From contig JADNYJ010000573.1 of assembly GCA_015501075.1 (NCBI GenBank), positions 1 to 20,132 of the forward strand: 20,132 nt of DNA, given 5' to 3'. The first letter of the stretch is position 1, and every line of letters begins with the position of its first letter. Made by a program: the position numbers and the translations under genes. This document shows, piece by piece, positions 10,101 through 18,952 of the stretch. The notes beneath the pieces were generated by a model. The model searched no databases, had not been told where the DNA came from, and saw nothing but the letters and a program-made list of their open reading frames with translations. The DNA is from Gymnopilus junonius (Eukaryota; Basidiomycota; Agaricomycetes; Agaricales; Galerinaceae).

Positions 10101-12270
10101 AGCAGCAGCAGCAACAACGACAGGTTCAACCACAACCAGTGATAGTAAACCGACAACCAGTTCGTGGGGACGACATGGTGGAGGATCAAGGTCAGCCTGC
10201 ACTTAGCAATCCCACTTCCGAGTCGGAGCCTAGGCCTGTCATTGTTGACCGCAGCGAAAGTGGCTTTGCCAGCGGTAACAGAGCTGCTGCAGATTTTAGT
10301 CCTGGTTCAGGTGTCGATAGAACGGATTCTGCTCATGCATATTTATTATCGTCCGTGGGAGGCCATGCTGGTACTTCTGAACCTGAGCATCTACAAGCAC
10401 TAACACCAACGCTACCACGTCGGCCAACCCTAGAAAACAATGCCGAATCCAGGATTCATTACAACGATACCCAGTCTTTCCGCCTTGATGCCAATGTTCC
10501 TGACGGCGGATACCTACAAACAAACCAGACACCTGTGCAAGGTCCTGAACAAGTAGAACAAGACATTCTGCTCCAGACGACAACAACAACGGCTGCGGCT
10601 TCTCAGTCGTCATTGCCTCTGGCATCCTCCGTGGGTCTTGGTGGGGAAGACGACGACGGCCTGCTAGATGCTGATGCAGAAGCTGAACCAGATTTTGACC
10701 TTGACGAAGATGCTGAGGGTGAGGAAGACGAAGACGAAGCCACGTCTGCTCAGGACCAAGGGTCACGCTCAAAGTCGCCTCCCCCGCCTGATCCACCACC
10801 CCCTGGTGGGTCTGGGTCTGGAAATGGTGGCGGTGGTCCCGGGAGTGGTTATGAAGGAGGCGGGAGTGAGGGCGGTACTGGTGAGGGTGGAGGAGATGAT
10901 GAGCATGATGCGGACGCAGACGCAGATGGAGACGCTGACCCTGATGCGGAGGGTGAGATGGAGTTTGAGGAGGGAGAAGGCGGCTTTGCACTTTCTGGCT
11001 TATCATGGATGACCTACTCGCACCGAGTCGCTTTGAAGGAAGCTAGTGAAGACCCTCTTCCGTTCATGTCAATGTCGTCTTGGGAAACTCAACGCTCAAT
11101 CCAGGCTTCTCGCTTATCCGCCATCGACTCACCATTGTCGACGGACCATACCTTCCCAGATTCTTCAAACAAGTCTTTGCATTGTATATCTTCCTCAGGG
11201 TTAACCCAAGGATCATCTTTTTCCCCCGCCAATCCTTCTTCCTCGTCGGACCCCACGCTTCGATCCCCATTTTCCCCAGATTCTCCAAACAAGTCAACAT
11301 TGGAAACCCTTTTGTCTTCTCAACCCTTATCTTTGTCGACGAAATTGGGTCTTTCAGGGCGACCTGCCCAAAATTCTTTTTCCCTTTCACCTGCCCATGA
11401 CTTTGTCATAGCAGCCTCCGATACCGTTCCATTGCTCAATTTTCACACGAGATCTTCCCTATCGGTGCCTTTTACAAAGAATATGCTCTCTCACGACCGT
11501 CATTCGTTGGAGGGAAAGCTCCAGGAGCATCCTCTCTGTTTGTCTGACTCATGGCCTGTTAAGCACGGGTCAAAGCGGCAAAAGACAATGCATGGCATCC
11601 AAAGGAACATATCGCTGCTGCCGATGCTGGAAAATCTACCTGTATCAGATAAATGGAGCAATGACGATGAAAACCTCGGGCAGGTATGTTACATGTTTTC
11701 CGAGGATATTTGTCTCTTTTATTTTTCTTTTCCTGACATTTCGATCAGACATCGCGAAGGAAAGAATTCGTCTTTCCTTCTCTGTCTGGCCTTCACATCT
11801 GGCCGCCTAAACTAAAAGAGACGACGTATTCTTGGTTCGTTCGTTACTTCTATTGTCCCGGACACTGCGCCTTAATTTTTTACTCAGCAGGTCGTCCTTA
11901 TATTATGATGCCAGCCTATCCGGACCTCCATTTAGAACGGCTTCCACGTTTACCCAACCTCTTGTCGAGGCAATGGCTTGATGACGGCCAAGGTACATGC
12001 CACCCTTGTGACCGTCTCAAACACGAGCCCAGCACATCCCTCCTCACAACTATCATGAGCTCTAAATGGGACGCGATGTCGGGGAGTGAAATTTCTTTAG
12101 CAAGCTCTCTAAGAACCGGGACCTTTCATACTTATAATGTTCACATCTTCTTGTATAATTTATCGTATCTGATTCTCATCTTACTTCGAATAGGTTGTAT
12201 CATTATATGTAGTACAAGATGCGAAATTATTGAATCACCAACCCGATTGTTGATGGGTCATTTTCTCTGA
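7122..12270 (+). CDS. Very long coiled-coil and low-complexity protein, function unknown, frame broken near 8648
   Basis: Likely exons are 7122-7387, 7450-7471, 7538-7741, 7810-7866, 7920 to about 8648, then a frame change, 8648-11683, and a tail exon from 11749. The N-terminus is mostly small and polar residues up to VFGIRRRLEELG. Next comes a coiled coil (QLERQADTIANLTAQRD, EEERERWKSEKEGWERT, LHENQKKLSNLEAELLRLKP). A basic segment around HVLLAAKRIGRRRAA follows, then long disordered tracts rich in G, S, T, Q and A. The tracts include PPAPKRRRIS and GGRGAGGKGG basic stretches, a poly-Q tract and an acidic D/E/A/G region. Basic KRRR-type motifs suggest a nuclear protein. The 7388-7449 junction could instead be read through with one extra base. 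Near 8645-8649 (a run of five G) the frame moves from the 7920 exon to the long downstream frame with no acceptable intron. The product past about 10990 is less certain. I recognise no family. Confidence 0.55.
8641..8662 (+). other. Frame break in the coiled-coil gene at a run of five G
   Basis: The upstream frame reads PRTPKKNSTTTTG and then turns into hydrophobic sequence and a stop near 8795. The downstream frame reads as natural low-complexity protein (AGPTSTNAASSNANVNAS) from just after this run. One extra G would join them as TTTTGGTHYS. Possible GT-AG pairs nearby give poor donors or unnatural peptide. Confidence 0.6.
10040..10140 (+). repeat. Glutamine-rich CAA/CAG low-complexity tract
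   Basis: CAA and CAG codons repeat through this stretch, giving runs such as QQQQSQS and QEQQQQQQQQRQVQPQP. The codons are mixed rather than a pure triplet expansion, so the tract is probably old and stable. Such tracts are typical of disordered transcription or chromatin factors. Confidence 0.75.
10640..10985 (+). repeat. Acidic and glycine/proline low-complexity tract
   Basis: Codons for D, E, A and G dominate: DLDEDAEGEEDEDE, then SPPPPDPPPPGGSGSGNGG, then DADADADGDADPDAEGE. This is the most acidic part of the protein and ends where the sequence character changes sharply near 10985. Confidence 0.75.
10986..12270 (+). other. C/T-rich 3' portion of the long gene, coding status uncertain
   Basis: The main frame stays open from the acidic tract to 11683. 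There a strong donor (CAG before GTATGT) pairs with an acceptor at 11748 in phase, and the next frame is open for about 520 bases to a TGA at 12268-12270. An alternative last intron (12139-12193) gives a shorter end. The peptide is Ser/Pro/Leu-rich at first (PFSPDSPNKS), then has Cys, His and aromatic residues (FYCPGHCALIFYS, CHPCDRLKHE). Base composition switches from G-rich to pyrimidine-rich. It may be a true C-terminus, a separate gene, or a decayed insertion. I recognise no domain. Confidence 0.35.
11151..11296 (+). repeat. Diverged duplication of a 25-base segment about 118 bases apart
   Basis: TTCCCAGATTCTTCAAACAA near 11155 and TTCCCCAGATTCTCCAAACA near 11273 are near-identical, and both continue AGTC. 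They are read in the same frame as FPDSSNKS and FSPDSPNKS, consistent with an old internal duplication of Ser/Pro-rich coding sequence. Confidence 0.55.
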
Positions 12271-12928
12271 GGTTCCGCCCGACCATCGGCTAAATGGATA
12301 CAAGCCCAAAGACAAAGAAATATTAAGGCGGACATGCGAGCAGATCTGCACAGGTAGATCCCGTAAGACCCACACCGGATGACATGCAATATTGTCGATA
12401 AAGTTGACATGGTCTTCTTATCAGATCTTTTGGGTAAGATCTCACAAATGATGGCAAGGTGGAATGTGCCTTGAAGCGCAAAAAGGAATTTGTTGCCCTC
12501 GTCATTGGTACGCGGCTTGTGCCGTGCTCTGCGCCAAACTCCGTGGTCTCGAACACCACCTTCGCGGGACTGGGGGATATGAAAAAAAAATCTGTAGACT
12601 TATTGAACCTTGTTTTCAAACATGACGGACGCTTCTCTCACTATGACATACTCGCGATGGATAGTTGACTACCTGGTTTGTACTGGCATTCTTCGATAAA
12701 TCAGGGAAGGAAGGACAGACAATGCGTTAAAGGACTGTCATAATTCGGTGCATATGAAGTGCTATCTTCATTTCATTGGTTCTCATGCCTTCTCTCTATT
12801 GACTAAACGTTTTTCATTTAGATTCATAAGCCAAACCTTCTATCAAACTTCTTCGTATCTATTTGGATTTTTTCATAAAAAGTGGAAGTCAGAAGCACCG
12901 GGACAGACTTTTGGTTTCTTTCAAAGTT
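12271..12928. other. Intergenic region upstream of the WW-domain gene
   Basis: About 660 bases. Two overlapping open frames exist (plus strand near 12459-12668, minus strand 12323-12619), but neither resembles a known protein or shows splice structure. A short plus-strand stretch near 12270-12350 reads EVPPDHRLNGYKPKDKEI in one frame and could be a remnant of coding sequence belonging to the preceding locus. The right part is AT-rich with many TTC and TTT runs, fitting a promoter or 5' UTR. Confidence 0.4.
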
Positions 12929-13945
12929 ATGTCTTTGTCCTCTCAGCAAGGAGATTCCAATGGTCAAAACGAGTCGATGGACTTTATCGAAACCGCACAA
13001 TACAATGCGCCGTCTGGAAACTCGAGGTACGAAGTTGACCTTTTGTTTTTGTTTTCGTTGCTCAGAGAAAAACAGCCGGGCTCTGCTGCCTCCACCATGG
13101 CGTCAATACCGACACCCGAATGGCGACATATATTACTACAACCCCCAACTACGCCTCATAACGCCCGACAATATACGCGATCCCCAGATATTCGAGTATA
13201 TTTTAGACGCTCGAGAGGACCACCTTCAATGCCTCGCAGGCGACCCCAATCTTCATCGACTTCCCTCAGACTATGAGCTCGTAATATCCGACATCAGCGA
13301 CACTGCCGCTGTCATCCGAATGTACTCTAGAGCGGCTGGAGAGGCTTATACTTGGACAGAAGAACAAGGTGAGATCACACATCTAATTCAAATGCTCGAC
13401 GGATGTATCGACTAATTTTATCATTTAATTCTTGTTGCTGGTTTGTAGGATTGATAAGAAAGACCACAGAGCACTTCTGGTCTTACGTCGCCGAATATCC
13501 ATCTCACCACGAAAACTTGCCTCCCAATACTGAAGAAGAGTTCGTTCAATCCCTCAGCAATGGTAAACACTCTATTCTAATTATGAGCGTAGTTCTCATT
13601 CCAATTTTGACCTTTTTCGGTCATTCATAGCTAGGCAAGCCGTTATCAGCGGGGCAGTCTTTCCATTCAGTGAACGGCAAATCGAACAGATCATCGCTCG
13701 GTACAACTATTTGACAGGTAAGCACGCGTATGACTGTTTTCATTTCCTTCATGTCTCGTTCCACATGTCAAGGTTACGCGAAATTAATGCCTTATTTTTG
13801 AATCCGCACAGGTCTTCGCTCGCAGGGAAGGAATAGTACTCCTTCGCTTGCCTGGCTCGTGGGTGCAGTCATGCCGTTGGATGCCGTTGGCAGGCGTGTC
13901 GATGACCAAGACCTCGAAGCTCTCATGAATGGCTCCAGTTCTTGA
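12929..13945 (+). CDS. WW-domain-like protein, 241 residues
   Basis: The exons are 12929-13026, 13076-13368, 13449-13562, 13631-13717 and 13812-13945. All junctions are GT-AG and in phase, ending at TGA 13943-13945. A short polar N-terminus precedes a WW-like module at about residues 37-68: PPPWRQYRHPNGDIYYYN followed by LRLITPDNIRDP. The first Trp, the NG turn and the YYYN strand are canonical, but the second Trp position near ITP is not Trp. The C-terminal part (about residues 70-241) has helical segments such as DPQIFEYILDARED, a Trp-rich stretch (KTTEHFWSYV) and FPFSERQIEQIIARYNYL. I do not recognise that part. WW modules bind proline-rich or phospho-Ser-Pro peptides, so a binding or scaffold role is likely; the partner is unknown. 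An in-frame ATG upstream at 12863 could extend the N-terminus. Confidence 0.8.
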
Positions 13946-15923
13946 TTCTTGATTCCCTCTCCCGAAATGCAAATGACTTTGTGGTACCGCAGGCCTATGC
14001 CACTCTCACCTCGCGTTTGGACTCCAAAACACTTCATTTCTCATTAGTTACGTAGCCGCGATTGATTAAAATAATTAAACCAAAACCCTTTTCACGTGTA
14101 CGTTCAGCCTAAAAGTTCGTCGTTCTTAGTATAAAGTAGTTATAGTACAAGTAGGAGAGCTCCCGAAATGAAAAGAACGTTCGATCATCATATAAAAGCA
14201 ACTCAGAGCCCATAATTGCTACATCGGAGGAGATTGAATAGTCATGTGTCGACACCATGAAACCCAGTTTTCCAAGTAAACTCCAAAGATGCGCAGGGAA
14301 AGATCAGATCTGGCCTCCGAAAGAATGGCGGCATAAAAAGGCTTAGTCAGGGGTCCTTTCGTTGTTGTACCTTGTAAGCGGAGCGATTGTCCAGACTGGG
14401 TGACGGAAGCAAATGAAGGTTCTGAACAACAATGCAAGATATGGTCCCCTAGGTGCAGATGAGGCCATACATGAGTAAACACGCCGCACGGCATGACGTT
14501 CGCTCACTCTACTGAGCGCAAAATCAGTCAACTTCCTTGTGGTGGACTTCCTTGGCCGAGGGCGCTATAGTTTCGTTCACGTCGGTCTGGAACTGCCCTG
14601 TTTGCCCCGTTTCTCAGTTTCAAGGTAAATATATATAAGTACGTTCTTTTAAGGTCATGATTGGTTTGGTTGGTAGTCATTGGTTTCGACATTCTAGTTA
14701 ATTGGCCTTTTGTACCACCGTGCAGGTTCGGGTGAGATAAAGTTTGTGATAGGCATTTTGAGAGGCAATTTCCGTTGGACACGTCTCAAACACGTCATAA
14801 TGACGGGAACGCGGACTATCGGCAAAATGAGCTCAACGCAATTTAAATGATTTACACACTGCCAGTGGCCGCAGGTACTTTACCAGCTAGAATAGTATTC
14901 CTATCTCTCTTCTGAAAACCCTGACGCAAGTTTAATTCGCGTCTAGATATTTGAACACGAGGAGTGCTTGCGTTTTTCATGATTTCTATGGGCAAGAGTT
15001 TTCGGCATCATAAACCGCTGACCACAGTAACTGGAAATGAAGTAACCAAGATTGCCGCCGCTGTCCACTGCGTCATTCTATCCTTAGAATGGTACTTCAA
15101 TGTCTCTTTCAGTCTCTTTCAAAAACGCAGTTTTTCTTCCATTTGCCACTCGGCACAAGGAGGTGAATTTTGGAGTGTCGAGTGTTTTTATCTCCCATCT
15201 AAATAGTCGATATTTTCGCATGGTGGCTATAGGAAAGGGACAATATTGAACTCGCCGTTTTCGGCGCTCTCTGACCAAATACCTCATTTGACCGGCTGAT
15301 TACCCACTACAGCCTGGGTCACTATGGAGTGAGATTGATTTTTATCTAGGAAAAACGTACCTTGGGAAATCACATACATACGAACATCGGTGATGTGAAG
15401 TAGGCATATACGTAAAGTAGCAAATTGCCCGTCTCAATCACAGAGGATGGATGTCGGTCTAGAGTCTCAACGCCCGCCTATTTATGTATTGATAATAATG
15501 GCGCAAAGCAGTAAAAGGTCTGTTATGAATCAAGTGTCGCTGTCCCCTTCTTCTGTCTCAGCATGGGCAGAGATAAAAAGAAAGACCGGTAAGGTTTGAC
15601 ATAGCGCAATAGTCTAGAACTGTTAATATCGAAAAAAGAAATGAAGCGCAAGGCAATCACATATATTAGTGATACAACGTCAAAAATTTGGCTTTGGCAA
15701 ACAGACGTAAAAAAGTGATTACCGACTTCATACAGAAAGGCTGGAAGTTCCGTTATATCGGCGCATTTGACAGTGAGATCTTTGGAATCCAGAAAGCGGC
15801 GTAGTAAATGGGTCTAGAGGATAAAAAAAGAAAAGAGAAATCATCTTCATCGGAAACAGAGAACATGTAAAGCTCGTCAAAGGAGGAAATCCCGTTTTTT
15901 AAACACCGCCGGCCCAACATTCT
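13946..15923. other. About 2 kb without a supported gene
   Basis: This separates the 3' ends of the convergent WW-like gene and SKI8. Open frames are all below 95 codons, overlap each other on both strands and show no conserved motif. I looked for tRNA A/B boxes, rRNA-like sequence, terminal inverted repeats and transposase signatures and saw none. It is AT-rich with many short A and T runs. It could hold 3' UTRs, a non-coding RNA or degraded repeats, but nothing distinguishes these by eye. Confidence 0.45.
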
Positions 15924-17273
15924 TTACGCTCCCGACCCGGCCCCTCTCCACCAACGCACAACGCCGTCCTCGCCTCCGGTAACGAACGCCCCTGGACTCC
16001 CAACGGCGGGGGGCTTGGGCCGCCAAGAGACGGACCAGACCTCGCCTGTGTCTTGGATCGTGGAGACTGCGGCTCGAGCGCCGATGTCCCATACTTTGAT
16101 ACTTTTATCTGCAGATCTATTTGACGGGGAATTTAAGGACGCCGACCAATGATTAGCCTGAGAAGAGATTGGAAGACCCTCTGAATAAATATTCGCCTAC
16201 CCAGAAAGTCCCAGCCTTCCATCTGGAGATATGTCTGTGCTGAGAACCCAGGAAGAATGTCCAGAAAAAGAGGCGACAGATCCTCCTGGGGCAGATCGGA
16301 CGTCGTGTAACACGAGACGTTTGTCCTCTGATGCACTCAATAATAGCTGGAATAAATATCCATAGATAAGAAATATGTAGTATAAAATAAGAATGAAAAT
16401 GGAACGCACAGTCGAATCGGGGGACCAAGCGAGAGACCGGACAGCCATTGCATGGGAAGTAAATGTAATAGATAGGGAACTTGATTCGATGTCGAAGACG
16501 TAAATTTGGCCTGTTTCCGAGGATAAAGCTACGCGTCGACCGTCTGGGCTCTTTGTCAAAGAAAACCAAAAGGGTGTTCAGATAAAGAAAGAAGGAGAAC
16601 CTGCAAAAAAAATGCGTACATAAGTCGTGTACATCCCAAATTTGTTTCTACCCGAAGGAAGTGTTGAAAGGCGTTCACCAAAGTTTTCGGTTTTGGCGGA
16701 GTGGATGTAGACGTTTCCTGACCCACCTGTGGACGCGTAAACGTCTCCTTCAGGATGCAGAGAAACGGACCATGCTGTGAGAAGTAATTGGTGCCAAAGG
16801 TCCTTCTACGAACAAAGGTAAGAACGCTTACAAGGTTCAGAATCATCTCTCGCCCTCGCATAACTCTCAAACGTCGCAGCCACCTCCCCATTCTCCAAAT
16901 TCCAAAGAGTTGTGAGGCCCTCAATGCTGTTATATAGGGCTCTCTTCCCATCGGGCGTCACCGATAGCGATACTTGAGCTAAGGTGTGTGGTTTGGGGAA
17001 TGCGGCGTTTGGTGGATGTGGTTGGCCTGTGGCTGCTGACCACTGCTTTACAGAGCCATCGGCCGAGACGGATATTGCGGTGTCATTAGCCGTCCATGCA
17101 ACACCCCATACGGCGTCGGAATGGGCTAGATATGGGACGTCGTGAGCCTATGCTGTTCGTTCTATGGTAGACGAAGCAGTATGAGTACGTTCTGTGCAAT
17201 CATGTGCGTGTACAAATGCTAAACTCTGAATATAATGAGTTCCAGGTCATCGCATATGTTATGTGCTCACCAT
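15924..17273 (-). CDS. SKI8: Ski8/WDR61-type WD40 repeat protein
   Basis: On the minus strand the exons are 17273-17271, 17225-17214, 17147-16832, 16774-16620, 16550-16410, 16346-16201 and 16116-15924, giving 321 residues. The five large exons are certain in phase. The first two (an ATG-only exon and a 12-base exon giving MSLAF) are my best fit. WD40 repeats are visible throughout: LAHSDAVWGVAWTAND, SVSADGSVKQW, LYNSIEGLTTLWNLENG, YASTGGSGNVYIH, SPDGRRVALSSETGQIYVFD, LLLSASEDKRLVLHDV, SGHSSWVLSTDISPDGR, SGSADKSIKVWDI and FVTGGEDGVVRWW. The HAMAVRSLAWSPDS segment is diagnostic for WDR61/Ski8. The protein is a scaffold of the Ski complex, which feeds the cytoplasmic RNA exosome. In animals, plants and some fungi it is also in the Paf1 complex, and in yeasts it takes part in meiotic recombination initiation. 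The length fits the family (about 300-400). It is divergent from RPS12. Confidence 0.9.
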
Positions 17274-17560
17274 AATTTATCTTTGTAGTCGTGTTGCAAG
17301 GTGTCGAGACGCGTTTGGACGTCGTTGGAGACGATGAACTGAACAAGAGAGAGATGTCGGCTAACTCCGAAGCTGAGATTGAAATGTATTAGTATAACTG
17401 TCCGACGTAAACCTTGTTTTTTCCTCACATCAACGAAAGCGGACGAAGACATCCAACCAACCTTTTTGTATCCAATAACTCCCCTGTAGAAATACTAAAA
17501 GTGAGTTCGTCGTTGTTGACGGCGTGCTCAGCGACTTACTGGTGTTTTGGTGCCCGTAGG
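17274..17560. promoter_or_regulatory. Shared divergent promoter region of SKI8 and RPS12
   Basis: Only about 290 bases lie between the two start codons, and 60 of these are the RPS12 leader intron. Both genes must be driven from this stretch. It is AT-rich with a pyrimidine-rich stretch near 17414-17426 (TTTTTTCCTCA), common near transcription starts of fungal ribosomal protein genes. No TATA box is clear. Confidence 0.5.
17501..17559 (+). other. Probable 5' UTR intron of RPS12
   Basis: Donor GTGAGT at 17501 and acceptor CCCGTAG ending at 17559 leave one base (G) before the ATG at 17561. The length, 59 bases, is normal for this window. Leader introns directly before the start codon are common in fungal ribosomal protein genes. 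Confidence 0.6.
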
Positions 17561-18058
17561 ATGTCTGACGCTGGAGATGACATTCCTGTCGAAGCCGTCC
17601 CCGAGGTCGAGGTTTCCGCTGAGGCCCCCAAGGGTAAATTGTCCGTTGAGGAAGCTCTTCAAGTGAGTTCATATGTTCTTTATATTTCGAAACACCCAAA
17701 CTGACCACGTCGACCAACAGCAAGTCTTGAAGAACGCTCTCGTTCACGACGGTCTCGCCCGCGGTCTCCGCGAGTGCGCCAAGGCCCTTGACAAGCGCCA
17801 GGCTCACCTTTGCGTTCTCGTCGAGACTTGCACTGAGGCAGAGTACATCAAGCTCATCGAAGCTCTCTGCGCCGAGCACAAAATCAACCTCATCAAGGTC
17901 GGAGATGCCAAAGTCCTCGTACCTGGGCTGGTCTCTGCAAGATCGACCGTGAGGGCAACCCCCGTAAGATCGTCGGCTGCAGCTGCGTCGTCGTCAAGGA
18001 GTACGGTGTTGAGAGCGAGGGTCTCCACGTCCTCCTTGATTACTTCAAGAACCGTTAA
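17561..18058 (+). CDS. RPS12: 40S ribosomal protein eS12 (one-base frame break in this sequence)
   Basis: The exons are 17561-17662 and 17721-18058, joined by a canonical phase-0 intron (GTGAGT to CAACAG). The N-terminus is acidic ([18 protein letters not shown]). The diagnostic eS12 core follows: [41 protein letters not shown] and [10 protein letters not shown]. At 17919 the frame breaks. Past it, the next frame gives the rest of eS12: [19 protein letters not shown], then CVVVKEYG and VLLDYFKNR, with TAA at 18056-18058. Adding one G at 17919 would restore KVLGTWAGL, where other eS12 proteins have KQLGEWAGL. The protein, about 145 residues, is part of the head/beak of the small ribosomal subunit. 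A natural loss of frame in such a gene is unlikely unless another copy exists, so a sequencing error is the simplest reading. Confidence 0.9.
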
Positions 18059-18952
18059 AGTGAGTGTTCGGTTATTCGTTTGCGGGTCATCTCCGCACTC
18101 TCCGCGATGATCAAACAGACTCCCTCAACTGAGGATTCATCTTTTGAAGAATCATGTCTATCCGGAATCATTATACTATGTCTGATTATTCTTCTTTCTA
18201 TCCTTTTTGCCTACGCGACCCGTTGCTGACCATGCTCTTCACAGCGCATATATCGTATCCACACTTTATTAGCACTGCACGGCCCATGAAATGAAAAATA
18301 AATAAACATTGCATAGTATAGTGCGCTGCTCCTGAAAAATGGCGGTCCTATATCGTTAAGTAAGCCGTCGAACAAGCAGCTCTGACGGACAGCCGTACGC
18401 CAGCCATACATCACCATGAGATAACACCAATGCCGTAGCCATGATCAGACATCGTTCAAGGGCTTTTGATATTGTCTTCGGCAGGCTATCATAACAAAGT
18501 ACAAATTTGGCCGGTAGCAGAAGCGTGGCGATTCCACGAGTCGAAATGAACAAAATTAATGTACTCAAAACTCGGTTTATGGGGGAAATTTAATACTAAT
18601 GCAGAAACTATTTATTTGCCCTCAAAGAAACCTTTGCTAAAACCACTATTGGTGGTGAGTATCCCACTGTCAGGACCACAAGTTATACGAGTAAAATAGA
18701 TATGGCAATGGTGAGCGCCAAGTGAGCGCAGTCAAGGCAAAATTTTATTTTCATGCTACAACTTCACTACCGCATACATATTCGTAGTCGACCCCCTCAA
18801 CTGAACGCCAACGCAACTTCAACCCAACAAATCTATCAAGTTTCCGTTTGTAATGAACGTCCAAATTAGGGCTATGATTAACTGTGGTCATATCCAGGAC
18901 GTGAATAGGATGGTTAGTACGTATACGCATGCGTAGAAAATTGAAGAGAGTG
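18059..18952. other. Intergenic region between convergent RPS12 and F-box-like genes
   Basis: About 890 bases. The left part is the RPS12 3' UTR. AATAAA-type sequence occurs near 18295-18306 (GAAAAATAAATAAACATT). Small open frames on the minus strand (about 70 codons at 18211-18568) have no recognisable motif. I see no RNA gene or mobile element. Confidence 0.45.

Noticed and set aside
11749..12350. Transposase or retroelement remnant with Cys/His motifs
   Set aside because: CPGHC and CHPCDRLKHE look zinc-like, but I found no DDE, reverse-transcriptase or inverted-repeat pattern, and spacing does not match a known zinc finger.
12323..12668. Two overlapping open frames on opposite strands
   Set aside because: Neither has known sequence features or introns, and each is short enough to arise by chance.
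13946..15923. Possible tRNA or other RNA gene in the 2 kb gap
   Set aside because: I saw no A-box/B-box pair or cloverleaf. Only short fragments resembling a B-box appear.
15877..16092. Arg-rich 71-codon minus-strand frame overlapping SKI8
   Set aside because: It is a shadow: the same bases read in another frame give the conserved last WD40 repeats of SKI8.
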